From the NCBI RefSeq assembly GCF_017356015.1, contig NZ_JAFIQV010000033.1:1-64000 (forward strand): a stretch of DNA of 64,000 nt. Reading direction: 5' to 3'. This document shows positions 19,817 through 29,766 of the stretch, in pieces. Below the pieces are notes generated by a model. The model did no database searches, was not told the origin of the DNA, and was given only the letters and a program-made list of their open reading frames with translations. Position numbers and translations under genes: made by a program. Numbering within the stretch: the stretch's first letter is position 1; each line of letters opens with the position of its first letter. The DNA comes from Azospirillum sp. SYSU D00513 (GTDB lineage: Bacteria > Pseudomonadota > Alphaproteobacteria > Azospirillales > Azospirillaceae).

Positions 19817-20824
19817 TCAATTCAAGACGCAGCCGTTCGGGAGGTCGGCCAGGATCGCGTGCCATTGCTCCGCCACTGCGGACGGAGTAAATTGATTGCG
19901 GATCAGAGCTTGGCCATCGGCAATGCGCGAGGGGATCTCGGATGAATGCGCCAGAGCCCAGGCGATGCCATCCGCCAACGCTTCGGCCAGCACCGCAGAT
20001 CCGGCGAAGGTCTCATAGCTCGGCAGCGGAAAAGCCACGGGCAGGCGTCCAGCCCAGAGGGCCGAGGCCACACGGTTTGCCGACTTGGCTTGCTTTTCCT
20101 CGGTCGGAAAGCTCGGCACGACCACTAGATGGCAGTCTTGCAGGGCCTCATGCATGGTTTCCGGCGACCAGGGCACGCACCGGATCGGCAGCCCTTCACG
20201 TTGCGCAGGAAATCGCGCCCCGACCTGAGCCGACAGCTGGGTAACGACGGTCAGCGAAAGCGGCACCTCGTGATGGAAGCGGTCCAAGCCGGGAAGCGCA
20301 GCATCCAAGGCATCGAGATTGGCAGGTTGCCCGAACCACAGAAGCCTCAAGGCACCCCCCTGCGTTCGTCGAAAAGCAGGAGGAAGCGCATCCCCTTCCA
20401 CACAATCGGGGATGATCGAGACGGGCACATCCGAACCCGCACGCAAGCGGTCGGCCAGAACCATGCTTGGAACCGTGCAGACGTCCGCCAGTTTCAGCAG
20501 TCCGGCATAGCTGTGGTTCAGGGGATCCAGCTGGTAATCGTCACACAGGTCGACGATGATTCGTTGCCCCCGTTCCTGCATGATCCGCACCAGAGGGGTG
20601 ATGTCGGCAAACTGCTTGCCGATGATCACGGCCTCAGCGTCGTGCAGATCCGGTGCGTCCAGCCGGCCGGCCAAGGTTTCCGCCCGTACGATGGCGATAC
20701 GGTGTCCTTTACGGACAAGGGCCGTAGCCGGCTCGATGCAGCGCAGCCGATGGCTGGCGAGGGGGGAGAAGAGACGCCCGCCTCTCTGTCCCAAGCTGCC
20801 TGACAGAATCCAACAGAGACGCAT
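19817..20824 (-). CDS. GT-B-fold glycosyltransferase-like protein
   Basis: A 335-residue protein with two Rossmann-like halves. The first (1 to about 150) includes SHRLRCIEPATALVRKGH and IIVDLCDDYQLDP; the second (about 160-330) includes LRLLWFGQPANLDAL and SANRVASALWAGRLPVAFPL in the place of the GT4 donor site. The classical E-x7-E is not clear, so it is a diverged member. It is divergent from the TPR glycosyltransferase at 20896 with 71 bp between starts. Confidence 0.75.
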   Translation of the reverse strand: MRLCWILSGSLGQRGGRLFSPLASHRLRCIEPATALVRKGHRIAIVRAETLAGRLDAPDLHDAEAVIIGKQFADITPLVRIMQERGQRIIVDLCDDYQLDPLNHSYAGLLKLADVCTVPSMVLADRLRAGSDVPVSIIPDCVEGDALPPAFRRTQGGALRLLWFGQPANLDALDAALPGLDRFHHEVPLSLTVVTQLSAQVGARFPAQREGLPIRCVPWSPETMHEALQDCHLVVVPSFPTEEKQAKSANRVASALWAGRLPVAFPLPSYETFAGSAVLAEALADGIAWALAHSSEIPSRIADGQALIRNQFTPSAVAEQWHAILADLPNGCVLN

Positions 20825-20895
20825 GGAAAGCAGGACGGTTCTCTTGATCAGGGCTTCCTTGCATAAACCATGTCGCGGTCTTATTCCAATCGCGC

Positions 20896-22527
20896 ATGAT
20901 CATCAAGGCTCCCCCTTTCCCCCAACCTCAAACCGGCCCCTCTCTCCTCGAAACGGCACAAAACCGCCTTCAGGTTGGAGACGTCACACAGGCGGAATAT
21001 TGCTGCCGGCGCTTCCTGCCGGATGCCCCGGCTAACCCCGAGGCCCTGCATCTGCTTGGGCTGATCGCGTTTCAGGCCGGGGATACGGCGCGTGCCCTAC
21101 TAGCCTTCGGGCGGGCGGTGGCGGTGCGTCCAGACCATGTGCGGGCTCATGCCAACCGGGCAGGCGCCCTGCAGCGGCTGGGTCATCATGAGGCCGCGCA
21201 CCAAGCCTGCCTTCGGGCACTGGCCCTCGACCCGGCGCTACCAGCTCTCCAGCAGAACCTCGGCGCGTTGCTGCGGGAACTGGGGCGGGCGGAGCAGGCC
21301 TTGAAAGCTTTCCGCAGATCTGCACGGCTTGCCCCCCAGAATGGCGCGGCCTTCCACGCGCTCGGCAACGCCTTGCGGGGAATGGGCCGGCTCGACGAAG
21401 CTATGGAAGCCTATCAAAGGCTGATCTCCCTGCATCCCGCCGCCGCTACGGCTCATGGCAATCTCGGAGTCATGCTGCAGTTCCAGGGCCGGCTGGTTGA
21501 GGCTTCGGCATGCTATGCCCGTGCGCTCGCTATCGACCCCTCTTACGCCGAGGCGCGCAGCAACCTGGGGCTCGTGCAGCTTCTGACCGGCGATCTGGCG
21601 GCTGGCTGGGTGAACCACGCGGCGCGTTGGGAAACCGGCGACCGTGCAGCCAGCCGGCGGGACTTCCCGCTTCCGGCTTGGAACGGCGCTCCCCTAGCCG
21701 GCAAAAAGCTTTTGGTCTGGGGGGAGCTAGGCGTCGGCGACGAGATCCTGCTGGCCGGCATGGTCCCGGACTTAGCGGAGCGGGGAATCGGGTGCGTGCT
21801 GGAGACGGCACCCCGGCTGGTGCCGCTGTTCGCGCGGTCCTTCCCAGATGTGGAGGTCGTGCCCCGCACCGCACCGCCCGACCCAGCGACCGGACGGGCG
21901 GAGCTTGCCGCTCATTGCGCGCTTGGCGATCTCGGGCGTCGGCTGCGCCCAGACTTCGACAGCTTTCCCCGCCGGCCCGCCTACCTCGCCGCCGATCCGG
22001 AAAAGGTGCGGGTCCTGCGGGCCCGCTACCGGGCTGAAGCCGGCGACAATCTCCTGGTCGGGATTTCCTGGCACTCGGCCAACCCTGACCATCGCGACTT
22101 CAAGAGCGCCCCCCTGGAACTGTGGCAGCCGATCCTGGAGCTGCCAGGTATCACCTTCGTCGATCTGCAGTACGGTGACCGTTCGGCCGAGCTGGGCGCC
22201 GTCCGGCGGAAATTCGGGGTCACGATCCTGCGGGACGCCCTGATCGATCCCCTCGCTGATCTCGACGGCTTCGCCGCCCAGGTCGCGACGCTGGATCTGG
22301 TGATCTCCATCAGCAACACCACGGTCCATGTGGCCGGCGCGCTCGGTATCCCGGTCTGGACGCTTCTGGCGCGGCAGACAGGGTTCCTGTGGTGCTGGTT
22401 CACAGAGCGGGAGGACAGCCCCTGGTATCCGTCCATGCGGCTGTACCGGCAGCGGACGGCAGGCGACTGGACGCCTGTTCTCGAGCGCGTGCGCGGGAAC
22501 TTGGCTCGGCTGCTGGCCGCGCGATGA
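20896..22527 (+). CDS. TPR-containing glycosyltransferase (GT9-like)
   Basis: A 543-residue protein. About six TPR units fill residues 15-235 (HLLGLIAFQAGDTARALLAF, NLGALLRELGRAEQALKAF, NLGVMLQFQGRLVEASACY and similar). The C-terminal module has KLLVWGELGVGDEILLAG, a variant of the EQGxGDT motif in its paralogues, and ISISNTTVHVAGALGIPVW in place of VDTSVAHLAGALG. Those changes at the nucleotide-binding ends suggest a different donor from the other three TPR/GT9-like enzymes here. It is convergent with the GT4 gene at 22534 (6 bp between stops). Confidence 0.85.
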   Translation: MIIKAPPFPQPQTGPSLLETAQNRLQVGDVTQAEYCCRRFLPDAPANPEALHLLGLIAFQAGDTARALLAFGRAVAVRPDHVRAHANRAGALQRLGHHEAAHQACLRALALDPALPALQQNLGALLRELGRAEQALKAFRRSARLAPQNGAAFHALGNALRGMGRLDEAMEAYQRLISLHPAAATAHGNLGVMLQFQGRLVEASACYARALAIDPSYAEARSNLGLVQLLTGDLAAGWVNHAARWETGDRAASRRDFPLPAWNGAPLAGKKLLVWGELGVGDEILLAGMVPDLAERGIGCVLETAPRLVPLFARSFPDVEVVPRTAPPDPATGRAELAAHCALGDLGRRLRPDFDSFPRRPAYLAADPEKVRVLRARYRAEAGDNLLVGISWHSANPDHRDFKSAPLELWQPILELPGITFVDLQYGDRSAELGAVRRKFGVTILRDALIDPLADLDGFAAQVATLDLVISISNTTVHVAGALGIPVWTLLARQTGFLWCWFTEREDSPWYPSMRLYRQRTAGDWTPVLERVRGNLARLLAAR

Positions 22528-22533
22528 CTGCCG

Positions 22534-23556
22534 TCATGCCCGCCCCTTGGCGATGGTGTCTGCCAAGGCCCTGAGCAGCCTGTCCCGGCTCTGGGCCGCA
22601 TTATGGCGCTCCCGGTAGGTCTGTTGCCCGTTGGCGGCCAGCCGATGCCGCAAGGCCGGATTATCGCGCAAGCGGGCAAGATTCTCGGCCAGCTTTTCGG
22701 CATTCCCGACTGGCGACATCAACCCGTTCCAGTCATGGCGGATGGTTTCGGGAATCGGGCCGTAATCGCTGGAAGCGACAGGCAGCCCGACCTGCAAGGC
22801 CTCCATTATGGCAAGCGCCACCAGGTCATCGCGTGTTGGGACCGAAAGTGCGTCGCAATGCTGCAGATACGCGGCGACCTGCTCTTCCGTCTTCGGACCA
22901 GCGAAGACGATCCGGGTTTTCTCCTCCGCAGTCAGGGAGGGACTGAAGTTCGGATGGCGCGGGCCAACATAGATCAGGCGAACGGCCGGATCCGCTAGCC
23001 TGCGCACGGCGGCCAGCGTCAGGTCGGTCCCCTTGCGCAGCTCAACCGCGCCGAGCTGGAGGATGTTGAAAAAGCCCGGAACGACCTCCTGCGGTCGTGG
23101 ACGGGGGCTCGGGTCGACTGCGGCACCGTTCTCGACGATGGTCCAGTTTTCTCGCGTCAGCCACTCCCGATAGACCTCCGTTGCCTGCCAACGGGTGGGG
23201 AACACGATGGTCGTGGCCGCCGCGAAGGCTTCGGGAGAGAAACGGCCGGCGCGAACCATGGCGGCCCCAAACTGCGGTTCATGGATCCACCACAGAACGG
23301 GGCGCCGAGCCGCGCACCGCTGGAGCAGGTGCCCCGTCAGGAGGGAATTGCACAGCACGACGTCATAGGAATCGAGAGCGGCTTCCGTCATAACCCTGAT
23401 CCCGGCCGCCTCATAGGCTCCTTTCAGGGATGGAGGGCCAAGCTGCCCCCACAGTAGATCGGCCGAATGCTCGGGCGTGACGGTTTTTAGGAAGCGGTAC
23501 AGGCAGAGCGATGAGCCCGAATAGTCCAGATTGCCCGATACGGCCAGCATCCTCAT
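22534..23556 (-). CDS. GT4-type glycosyltransferase
   Basis: A 340-residue GT-B enzyme with NLDYSGSSLCLYRFLK near the N-terminus and, in the donor half, LQLGAVELRKGTDLTLAAVRR, a P-loop-like turn, then VPTRDDLVALAIMEALQVGLPV with the E-x7-E-like arrangement partly altered (DD-LVALAIME). I chose the second ATG (23556) because GGGGAG lies 6-7 bases before it; the ATG two codons earlier abuts that site. It is in line with the minus-strand series 22534-31869. Confidence 0.85.
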   Translation of the reverse strand: MRMLAVSGNLDYSGSSLCLYRFLKTVTPEHSADLLWGQLGPPSLKGAYEAAGIRVMTEAALDSYDVVLCNSLLTGHLLQRCAARRPVLWWIHEPQFGAAMVRAGRFSPEAFAAATTIVFPTRWQATEVYREWLTRENWTIVENGAAVDPSPRPRPQEVVPGFFNILQLGAVELRKGTDLTLAAVRRLADPAVRLIYVGPRHPNFSPSLTAEEKTRIVFAGPKTEEQVAAYLQHCDALSVPTRDDLVALAIMEALQVGLPVASSDYGPIPETIRHDWNGLMSPVGNAEKLAENLARLRDNPALRHRLAANGQQTYRERHNAAQSRDRLLRALADTIAKGRA

Positions 23557-23667
23557 GCTCATCTCCCCCGGCCCAGGAACGGGCTCTCTACCAAATTTGC
23601 TCGATCACGTGACCGGAACGCAGGATATGAAAGAACAGCGGAAGCGGAGCCCGCCATGGTCAGAACG

Positions 23668-25338
23668 CTATCCGAACCGGACCTCAAGCAGGCCACATTT
23701 GACGAGCCAACCCACGGTGCGGGCGGCCCGCCTACGCAGGTCGGGGGCGAGTAGGCCGGTCAGCTCCTCTAAGCTGCGCTCCTGCCCCTGGGCGTGCCGC
23801 AGAAGGAGTTGGACGCTCTCGGGCGGAAGCAGCGTCCCCGCGCTGAAAGTGTTCATTCCGGCCACGAGAATGTCCGTGAGCGCCTTCTCCGGATCGGCAT
23901 GCCCGCAGAAAAGACGGGTGTCCAGGCCCATCTGGCGGGTGGCGAAGCCGTGGAAGACCAGGAAGGGATCAGCCCGCAGGGGAAATGGCTCGGCAGCGGG
24001 CCGGAGGGGGGCAATTTCCTCGGCACTCGCGCGCAGTTGAGCCAACTCGCCCCACAGCGCCTCGTAAGCGGCGATCACGACGGACCAGTCGAAGAGCGCG
24101 CGGGCTCGTTTCCGGCCGGCCTCCCCCATGCGCCGGCGCAGTTCAGGATCCTCGGCCAGCCGCAGGAGCGCATCGCCGGCGGCTGCAGCGTCGACCGCCG
24201 TCGCCTGACTGGCGGCACCCATGTAGCGGTCGGAACTGTCCACCTTCATCAAGGCGCGATAAGCCAATTCCTGTCCGCTGCCCGGCAGCGGGAGAAGGGT
24301 CGGGATGCGGAATCCGACCTCGCCGTCGCTGATGGTGTCCTGGTATCCGTCCCAGTCCGACACGATCACGGGCAGCCCGGCGGCCATGGCCTCAATGGGA
24401 GTGAGGCCGAAGGTCTCCTGTATGTTGTCGGACAGTGACATGAAAACGTCCGCGCCGAACCAGGGAGCCAGACCATGGGCGGGATCGGTCCCATCCAGGA
24501 TGATGGTGTTGACGGATGGGCAGTAACGCCGGGCGCCCTCCTGGAATTCCCGTTCGATTTCGGCGTTGCTGGCCGAGCCGGTCAGCACGAGATGAAGCTT
24601 GCGGTGCATCCGTGCCTGCGTCTGTTCGCAGGCCTGGAACATGGGTAAGGGGTGAGCCTTAGCATGAAATGACAGGCGGCCGTAGAACAGGACCACGACA
24701 TCGTCCGGGCCGATGCCGTGGCGCCGCCGCAGTTCCGCTCCCAGTGTGCAGTTCTCGGGGGTGCCAGTGAAGCGGTCGCAGTCCACGCCCAAGGGTATGA
24801 CCGGCATTTGCACGGGAGAGTGGGCTTGGCCGCCGAAGCGCGTCTGCAGGTAGTCGCCCCAGCTCTCCAGCACCGCGCTGATAGCGGTCCGGGCCGGATG
24901 CGACGTGACGATGAGCGCGTCCCAGGGCTGGAGCGGCGCAACCATGTAATCGCCCAGCGCGTCCATCACTCCCGGCGTGCAGATGGTGTGCGTCACTCCG
25001 CACAGGCTGTAAGCGCGCTGATCGGAAAACCGCCGCTGCCAAGCATACTCGCCAAGAGTCGGCCCCGGAAGAAACAGGCAACCTGGTTCGGCGAGTTTCG
25101 CCAGATTGGACGTGGCAATCCATGATACCGGACGGGGACGACCGGCCATCCTTTCAACGGTCTGCGCAAACTCGACGGCCAGCCGCCGCTCCGACGCGTA
25201 GCAATGCAGAGGCATGGCGTTGTGATGACGGGACAGGGCCGCAAGAAAACCTGCACCCGCGGAGTGCCGGCCCTTGAGATCCGAACGGGCAATGGAGAAG
25301 GCGTCCGGGTGATAGTAGATGGCAGCGGTCGAGGGCAT
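23668..25338 (-). CDS. GT4-type glycosyltransferase with C-terminal extension
   Basis: A 556-residue protein. Residues 1 to about 435 form a GT-B enzyme: VLFYGRLSFHAKAHPLPMFQA at the donor-domain start, then SLSDNIQETFGLTPIEAMAAGLPVIVSDWDG, which holds the retaining E-x7-E and the GLPVI turn typical of GT4. About 110 residues follow (HGFATRQMGLDTRLF onward) that are not part of the family; they end in a predicted helical, possibly winged-helix-like segment (LTGLLAPDLRRRAARTVGWL). Function of the extension is unknown. It lies about 60 bp after the next upstream gene. Confidence 0.85.
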   Translation of the reverse strand: MPSTAAIYYHPDAFSIARSDLKGRHSAGAGFLAALSRHHNAMPLHCYASERRLAVEFAQTVERMAGRPRPVSWIATSNLAKLAEPGCLFLPGPTLGEYAWQRRFSDQRAYSLCGVTHTICTPGVMDALGDYMVAPLQPWDALIVTSHPARTAISAVLESWGDYLQTRFGGQAHSPVQMPVIPLGVDCDRFTGTPENCTLGAELRRRHGIGPDDVVVLFYGRLSFHAKAHPLPMFQACEQTQARMHRKLHLVLTGSASNAEIEREFQEGARRYCPSVNTIILDGTDPAHGLAPWFGADVFMSLSDNIQETFGLTPIEAMAAGLPVIVSDWDGYQDTISDGEVGFRIPTLLPLPGSGQELAYRALMKVDSSDRYMGAASQATAVDAAAAGDALLRLAEDPELRRRMGEAGRKRARALFDWSVVIAAYEALWGELAQLRASAEEIAPLRPAAEPFPLRADPFLVFHGFATRQMGLDTRLFCGHADPEKALTDILVAGMNTFSAGTLLPPESVQLLLRHAQGQERSLEELTGLLAPDLRRRAARTVGWLVKCGLLEVRFG

Positions 25339-25400
25339 GGGAGCCTTGTTTCGGACAGAAGTTGCACGGAACGGAATGAACAGCCCTCAAGGTGTCCGGA

Positions 25401-26951
25401 TCATGGCCGCAGCTCCGGCACACGCTCGAACAGCCGGGCGTCTAGTTCCGCCTTGCGGTCCAGCAGGGACTCATACCAGGACAGCCGCTTGCGGAAATGC
25501 TGGGCCAGCAGACGGTGGCCCAGCACGTAACCGTAGGCGCGGTCGGCAATGCCGCTGCGTGCCGACGGATCGACGACCAGCTGGTTCAGCCGGTCATGGA
25601 ATTCCTGGGGGGTGCGGAACAGGACACCCGTCACGCCGTCCTCGACCGAGCCACTGTAAACGGTGGGGCTGGCCAGGGCCACGACGCCATGGGCCGCGCA
25701 TTCGATGAATTTCAGGTCGGACTTGCAACGGTTGAACAGTGTATCGTTGAGCGGCAGAAGCCCGATGTCGCACCGCCGCAGGATCTCGATGTAACCGTCA
25801 TAGCCGCAGGTCGGCGTAAAGCTCTTGTCGTCGGTCGCGAGCGCGTCGAAGAAGGCGCGGTCATGCACGACCTGCACGTCGATCCAGCCCCGGTGCTCGG
25901 CCAGGAGGCGGTTCAGCGGCTCCATCAGGGCGTGCCAGTCACTGCCCCTGTTGAAGGCGCCGAAGAACAGGGTCGTCCGTCCGTTCGGGCGCGGCGGACG
26001 AGCTGGCGGAAGGGCGGAGATCTGGTTGGGGAAAACGGCGAGTTCCGGGTTGAAGGGCCGCAGCTCCTCGGCCAGGACCTCGGTCGAGGTCTGCACCGCG
26101 TGCACGCCGCGGAAGGTGAGATGCCCGAACTCGGTCATCGCCGGCCAATGGCTCGGGTGATCGTCGAATTCCGAAATTAGGAGATAGCCCTGCCGCAGAG
26201 CGGCTTTCAAAGCCGGCACATCCCGTGGACCGTAGATCCTCCGCTGAAGGAGCACGATCCGCCGTTCGCCCGGCAAAGACTCGAGCGAACGAATGTGCTC
26301 GACCGAGGATTGGGTCCTCACCCCGGGCACGGTCGCCAGGAAAGCGTTCGGCAGGTCAATGCGCGTGTCGTTGCAGCCTCCGGCCGGCCTCAGCGTCATG
26401 GCGTTTAGGAGGAGGCGCCGGAACCCCTCCATCCGCGTGGCCTGAACGATCAGATGCGAAAAGCCGTCCGCACCGCCAGAGGACACCATGAAGCCCTGCG
26501 CCACGAGCAGCCCGCTTCCCGCCAGGGCCGCCTGGAGCGCGTCCATCAAGGGCAGGCCTGCCTTGTCGGCACGCAGGCGCTCGCAGGCCGACCGGGGAAG
26601 CACGAACAGAACCGAGGCGCCTGGCTTCAGATAGGGCACGAGAGCCCCGACCGCCGCGAAGGGCGCCGGCAGGGCCAGGAAGACCTCGTGCAGCACCAGG
26701 CAGTCGAACTGCGGCTGCGCCGGACCCAGCAGGGCTGAAGGCTCGGCAAGCGGCCGGTCCTCCGGCAAGGGCAGGACGGCGAAGCGGATCGCCGGATTAC
26801 GCCGCCGGACCAGGAGCGCCACGGATTCGCCCGGCCGGCAGAGTTCGAACACAGCGCGGCTGTCCGGCGGGATCAGCCCTGCTAAGCGGCCGGCAACTCT
26901 TCTGAACGGGGCCTCCGTGGAGGAGGCCGGAGCGCTCGGAGCGGCGCTCAC
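25401..26951 (-). CDS. Glycosyltransferase with N-terminal methyltransferase-like domain
   Basis: A 516-residue protein. Residues about 20-180 resemble a degenerate SAM-methyltransferase fold: FDCLVLHEVFLALPAP followed by LKPGASVLFVLPRS, but no Gly-rich motif I is visible. The C-terminal part (about 215-490) is a GT-B glycosyltransferase: YLLISEFDDHP, VFPNQI, TLFFGAFNRGSDWHALM, GYDGYIEILRRCDIGLLPL and NRCKSDLKFIECAAHGVVALAS. The start is GTG at 26951, overlapping the upstream gene's stop as GTGA, so it is translationally coupled to the GT4 gene at 26948. Confidence 0.8.
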   Translation of the reverse strand: MSAAPSAPASSTEAPFRRVAGRLAGLIPPDSRAVFELCRPGESVALLVRRRNPAIRFAVLPLPEDRPLAEPSALLGPAQPQFDCLVLHEVFLALPAPFAAVGALVPYLKPGASVLFVLPRSACERLRADKAGLPLMDALQAALAGSGLLVAQGFMVSSGGADGFSHLIVQATRMEGFRRLLLNAMTLRPAGGCNDTRIDLPNAFLATVPGVRTQSSVEHIRSLESLPGERRIVLLQRRIYGPRDVPALKAALRQGYLLISEFDDHPSHWPAMTEFGHLTFRGVHAVQTSTEVLAEELRPFNPELAVFPNQISALPPARPPRPNGRTTLFFGAFNRGSDWHALMEPLNRLLAEHRGWIDVQVVHDRAFFDALATDDKSFTPTCGYDGYIEILRRCDIGLLPLNDTLFNRCKSDLKFIECAAHGVVALASPTVYSGSVEDGVTGVLFRTPQEFHDRLNQLVVDPSARSGIADRAYGYVLGHRLLAQHFRKRLSWYESLLDRKAELDARLFERVPELRP

Positions 26952-28165
26952 GCCCGTCCCCGCACCATGGAGTGGATAAGGGCCATCTGTTGCTTCAGGC
27001 AGTGGGCGAGATCGTATTTGCGCAAGACCGTGCGGCGCCCGGCGCGCGCGATCCCGGCGAAGGCCTCGCGGTCCTCCAGCACGGACACCACCTGCTTCGC
27101 CACGGCGTCGGGCGAGAAGAAGTCGACCAGGAAGCCGTTTTCGCCGTGGGTGATGACTTCCTCGACCGGCTTGGTGCGCGAACCGATGACCAGCGCTCCG
27201 AGCGACATGGCTTCCAGCATCGACCAGGACAGGACGAAGGGATAGGTCAGATAGACGTGCGCCGAGGTGACCTGGAGCATCCGCGTGAAGCGGTCGTAAG
27301 GCACGTAGCCTAGGAAGAAGACCCGTTTCGGATCGACCGGGACCTCCGCCAACATCTTCTCCCGCCAGTTCGCCGCGTCGGCGGGGCCGCTTCCATAGCT
27401 GACCCCGTCGCTGCCGACGATCAGGATCTTGGCGTTGGGCCGCTCCTCGCAGATGCGCGGCACCGCGCGCATGAGGGTGGGGAAGCCCCGATAGGGTTCC
27501 AGGTTGCGCGCGACATAGGTCACCACCTCATCCCGCCGGGTCAGGACCGTGCCGTCCGGCAGTTCGAAGGAGGCGTCGGGATCTGGTTGCAGGCTCGCGG
27601 TGTCCACGCCCTCGTGGATGACCGTGATCTTCGGGTGATAGACCTTGGGATGAACGCTCCGCTGCCAATGGGTGGGCGACAGGCCACGGTCGCAGGATTC
27701 CAGCGACAGCAGCAGGTGCGTGTTCCGGATCCGCGAGCGCAGGATGCTGTCCATTTCCGGCGGGCTAGACGGATCGAAATCGATGTCCTGCCCACGTGCC
27801 TGGTAATAGAACTCGCAATGGTTCAGCAGTGGAGTTCCCGGGAACACATCCTTGACGAACAGCGCCTCGCCCCAGCCGGGATGGGTGATGACGATGTCCG
27901 GGATGAAGTTCTCCGCACGTAGCTGCAGCAGGACGCGAGCGACCGCCTGTCCGTGCAGGACCGCGTCCTCCGCCCGGTATAGGTATTGATGGATCGTCTT
28001 GCCCGGTTCGCGGGACAGCCCGTAGCTGATGCGCTTGACTCGCGGGATGTCCCGGTCCTTGCGCTTCGTGATGAAGACGACCTGATTATCGGGATTTTGG
28101 GCGAGCTTCGCGGCCAGGTGCTTGTATTGCCCCGGCATGTTCTGATGGATGAAAACGATTTTCAT
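26948..28165 (-). CDS. GT4-type glycosyltransferase
   Basis: A 405-residue GT-B enzyme. The start at 28165 (MKIVFIHQNMPGQYKHLA) gives a normal first strand; 29 codons of unrelated frame precede it. The N-domain has DIVITHPGWGEALFVKDVFP and HCEFYYQARGQD, seen in a subset of bacterial GT4 enzymes that follow CHAT- or TPR-type glycosylation genes. The donor domain has YVARNLEPYRGFPTLMRAVP and YPFVLSWSMLEAMSLGALVIGS. It follows the TPR gene by 19 bp and overlaps the next gene by 4. Confidence 0.88.
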   Translation of the reverse strand: MKIVFIHQNMPGQYKHLAAKLAQNPDNQVVFITKRKDRDIPRVKRISYGLSREPGKTIHQYLYRAEDAVLHGQAVARVLLQLRAENFIPDIVITHPGWGEALFVKDVFPGTPLLNHCEFYYQARGQDIDFDPSSPPEMDSILRSRIRNTHLLLSLESCDRGLSPTHWQRSVHPKVYHPKITVIHEGVDTASLQPDPDASFELPDGTVLTRRDEVVTYVARNLEPYRGFPTLMRAVPRICEERPNAKILIVGSDGVSYGSGPADAANWREKMLAEVPVDPKRVFFLGYVPYDRFTRMLQVTSAHVYLTYPFVLSWSMLEAMSLGALVIGSRTKPVEEVITHGENGFLVDFFSPDAVAKQVVSVLEDREAFAGIARAGRRTVLRKYDLAHCLKQQMALIHSMVRGRA

Positions 28166-28184
28166 GAGAGGCCGGGTAAGAGGG

Positions 28185-29753
28185 TCATCGGAGCGGATGG
28201 CGGGACGCGCCCATAACGGCGAGGTGATCGGCAACGGCGCGGACGACGCCAAGCCAGTCGCCAGGAGCGGCTTGGCGGAACAGCTTGGCCGTAGGATACC
28301 ATGGACTGTCGGAGCGATCCAAAAGCCATCGCCAATCCGGGGAATAGGGCAGCATGATGCACACCGGCCGGCCGAGCGCGCCGGCGAGATGCGCCACCGA
28401 CGTGTCCACCGTCACGACGGCATCCAGTTGCCGGATGAGGGCGGCGGTATCGGCCATGTCGCCGATCATTGGGCCAAGGTCCAGGACCGGACGCTCCGTC
28501 GGAGCCGCCTCGGCCAATTCTGCGCCTCGGTTTCCCTTCTGAAGGCTGAAGAAGGTTGCCTGAGGAATATCCAGAAGCGCTTCCAGAGCGTCGCGGCCGA
28601 GCGAACGCTGCCGGTCGTTGCGATGGGCGGGATCCCCTCCCCAAACCACCCCGACGGCCAGCGTGCCGGGCCGGGCCGCCGGTCGGAGCGGAAGGTCCGG
28701 CGCCCGCAGATAGGGCACGGAGGCGGGAATGCTGTCCAACCCCGTCCGGAACACGCGCGGAAGGCTCATTAGCGGCAGATGAAGATCGAAAGGCGGCAGG
28801 GGATCGCCGCTCTCCACGATCCTCGCATCCGGAAAACTGACAGACAGGAGCCGGCACAGAGGCGGCTGGCACTCAAGGATGAGATGCCCCTCGATCATCG
28901 GCAGATAGCGGGCAAAGTGCAGCGTGTCACCGAGCCCCTGTTCGGCGTGCAGCAGCAGGACCCGGCCGTTCAGCGGTTCCCCGGCCCACAAGGGTTGCGC
29001 GAAGCCGCGCGGCTGGCTTTCGGCAAGCTTCCAGCGCCACTCGTACTCCTCCCAGCCCTCTTTCAGGCGCCCGGACACCAGCAGCGCAAGCGCCCGGTTC
29101 CAGTGAGCGGAGGTGTCGCCGGGTTTCGCAGCTAGCGTGCGTTCGTATTGGGCAAGGGCTTCGGGCAGCTGGTTCAGACGCTGGTAGGCCATCCCCTGGT
29201 TCACGGCGGTGTCGATGAAAGCCCCGCCGGCTGCGACGTTGGCGATGCCGTAGGCGCGCAGCGCCGGAATCTCCCGGCGGCTCCGCAGATGCAGGTTGCC
29301 CAAGCTGCACCAGTATTTGACGCGATCCGGCTGCAGGGTGACGGCGCGGCGGTAGAAGGACAGCGCCATGTCTGGTTGTTCGGCTCCGACCAGCAGGTTG
29401 GCGTAGTTGAAGGCCGCTTCCGCCTGGCCGGGCTCGAGGTGAAGCGCGCGGCGGTAGCTCCGCTCCGCGCGATCCGATGCGCGGATTCCCTGCTGGGCGG
29501 TGCCCAGATTGGCATGGAAGCGGGCGGCGTGCGGGGCAAGCGCCACGGCGCGGGAGAGCCTTAGCACAGCCGCATCGCCATTCTTGGCGATCAGGGCCGC
29601 CAAGCCATGCAGATGATGAGCCTCGGCGCTGTCCGGAAAACGGTCCGCCAAGGCGCGGCAGGCGCTTTCCGCGGCCTCCGGCCGGCCTGCCTGGATGAGG
29701 GCCAGGACCTCCCGCAGAGCCGCCTCCAGCCCGGAGGGAGTGATGCCCGTCAT
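28185..29753 (-). CDS. TPR-containing glycosyltransferase (GT9-like)
   Basis: A 522-residue protein with about seven TPRs (residues 5-255) and a GT9-like module bearing LLLHAEQGLGDTLHFARYLP (about 300-320) and VTVDTSVAHLAGALGRPVC (about 455-475), then SPDWRWLLDRSDSPWYPTA. The start at 29753 follows the GT41-like gene by 13 bp; the frame upstream of it belongs to that gene's other frame. It closely parallels 36444-37799, and like that gene it is paired with a GT41-like enzyme. Confidence 0.88.
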   Translation of the reverse strand: MTGITPSGLEAALREVLALIQAGRPEAAESACRALADRFPDSAEAHHLHGLAALIAKNGDAAVLRLSRAVALAPHAARFHANLGTAQQGIRASDRAERSYRRALHLEPGQAEAAFNYANLLVGAEQPDMALSFYRRAVTLQPDRVKYWCSLGNLHLRSRREIPALRAYGIANVAAGGAFIDTAVNQGMAYQRLNQLPEALAQYERTLAAKPGDTSAHWNRALALLVSGRLKEGWEEYEWRWKLAESQPRGFAQPLWAGEPLNGRVLLLHAEQGLGDTLHFARYLPMIEGHLILECQPPLCRLLSVSFPDARIVESGDPLPPFDLHLPLMSLPRVFRTGLDSIPASVPYLRAPDLPLRPAARPGTLAVGVVWGGDPAHRNDRQRSLGRDALEALLDIPQATFFSLQKGNRGAELAEAAPTERPVLDLGPMIGDMADTAALIRQLDAVVTVDTSVAHLAGALGRPVCIMLPYSPDWRWLLDRSDSPWYPTAKLFRQAAPGDWLGVVRAVADHLAVMGASRHPLR

Positions 29754-29766
29754 GCTGGACTCCCGC

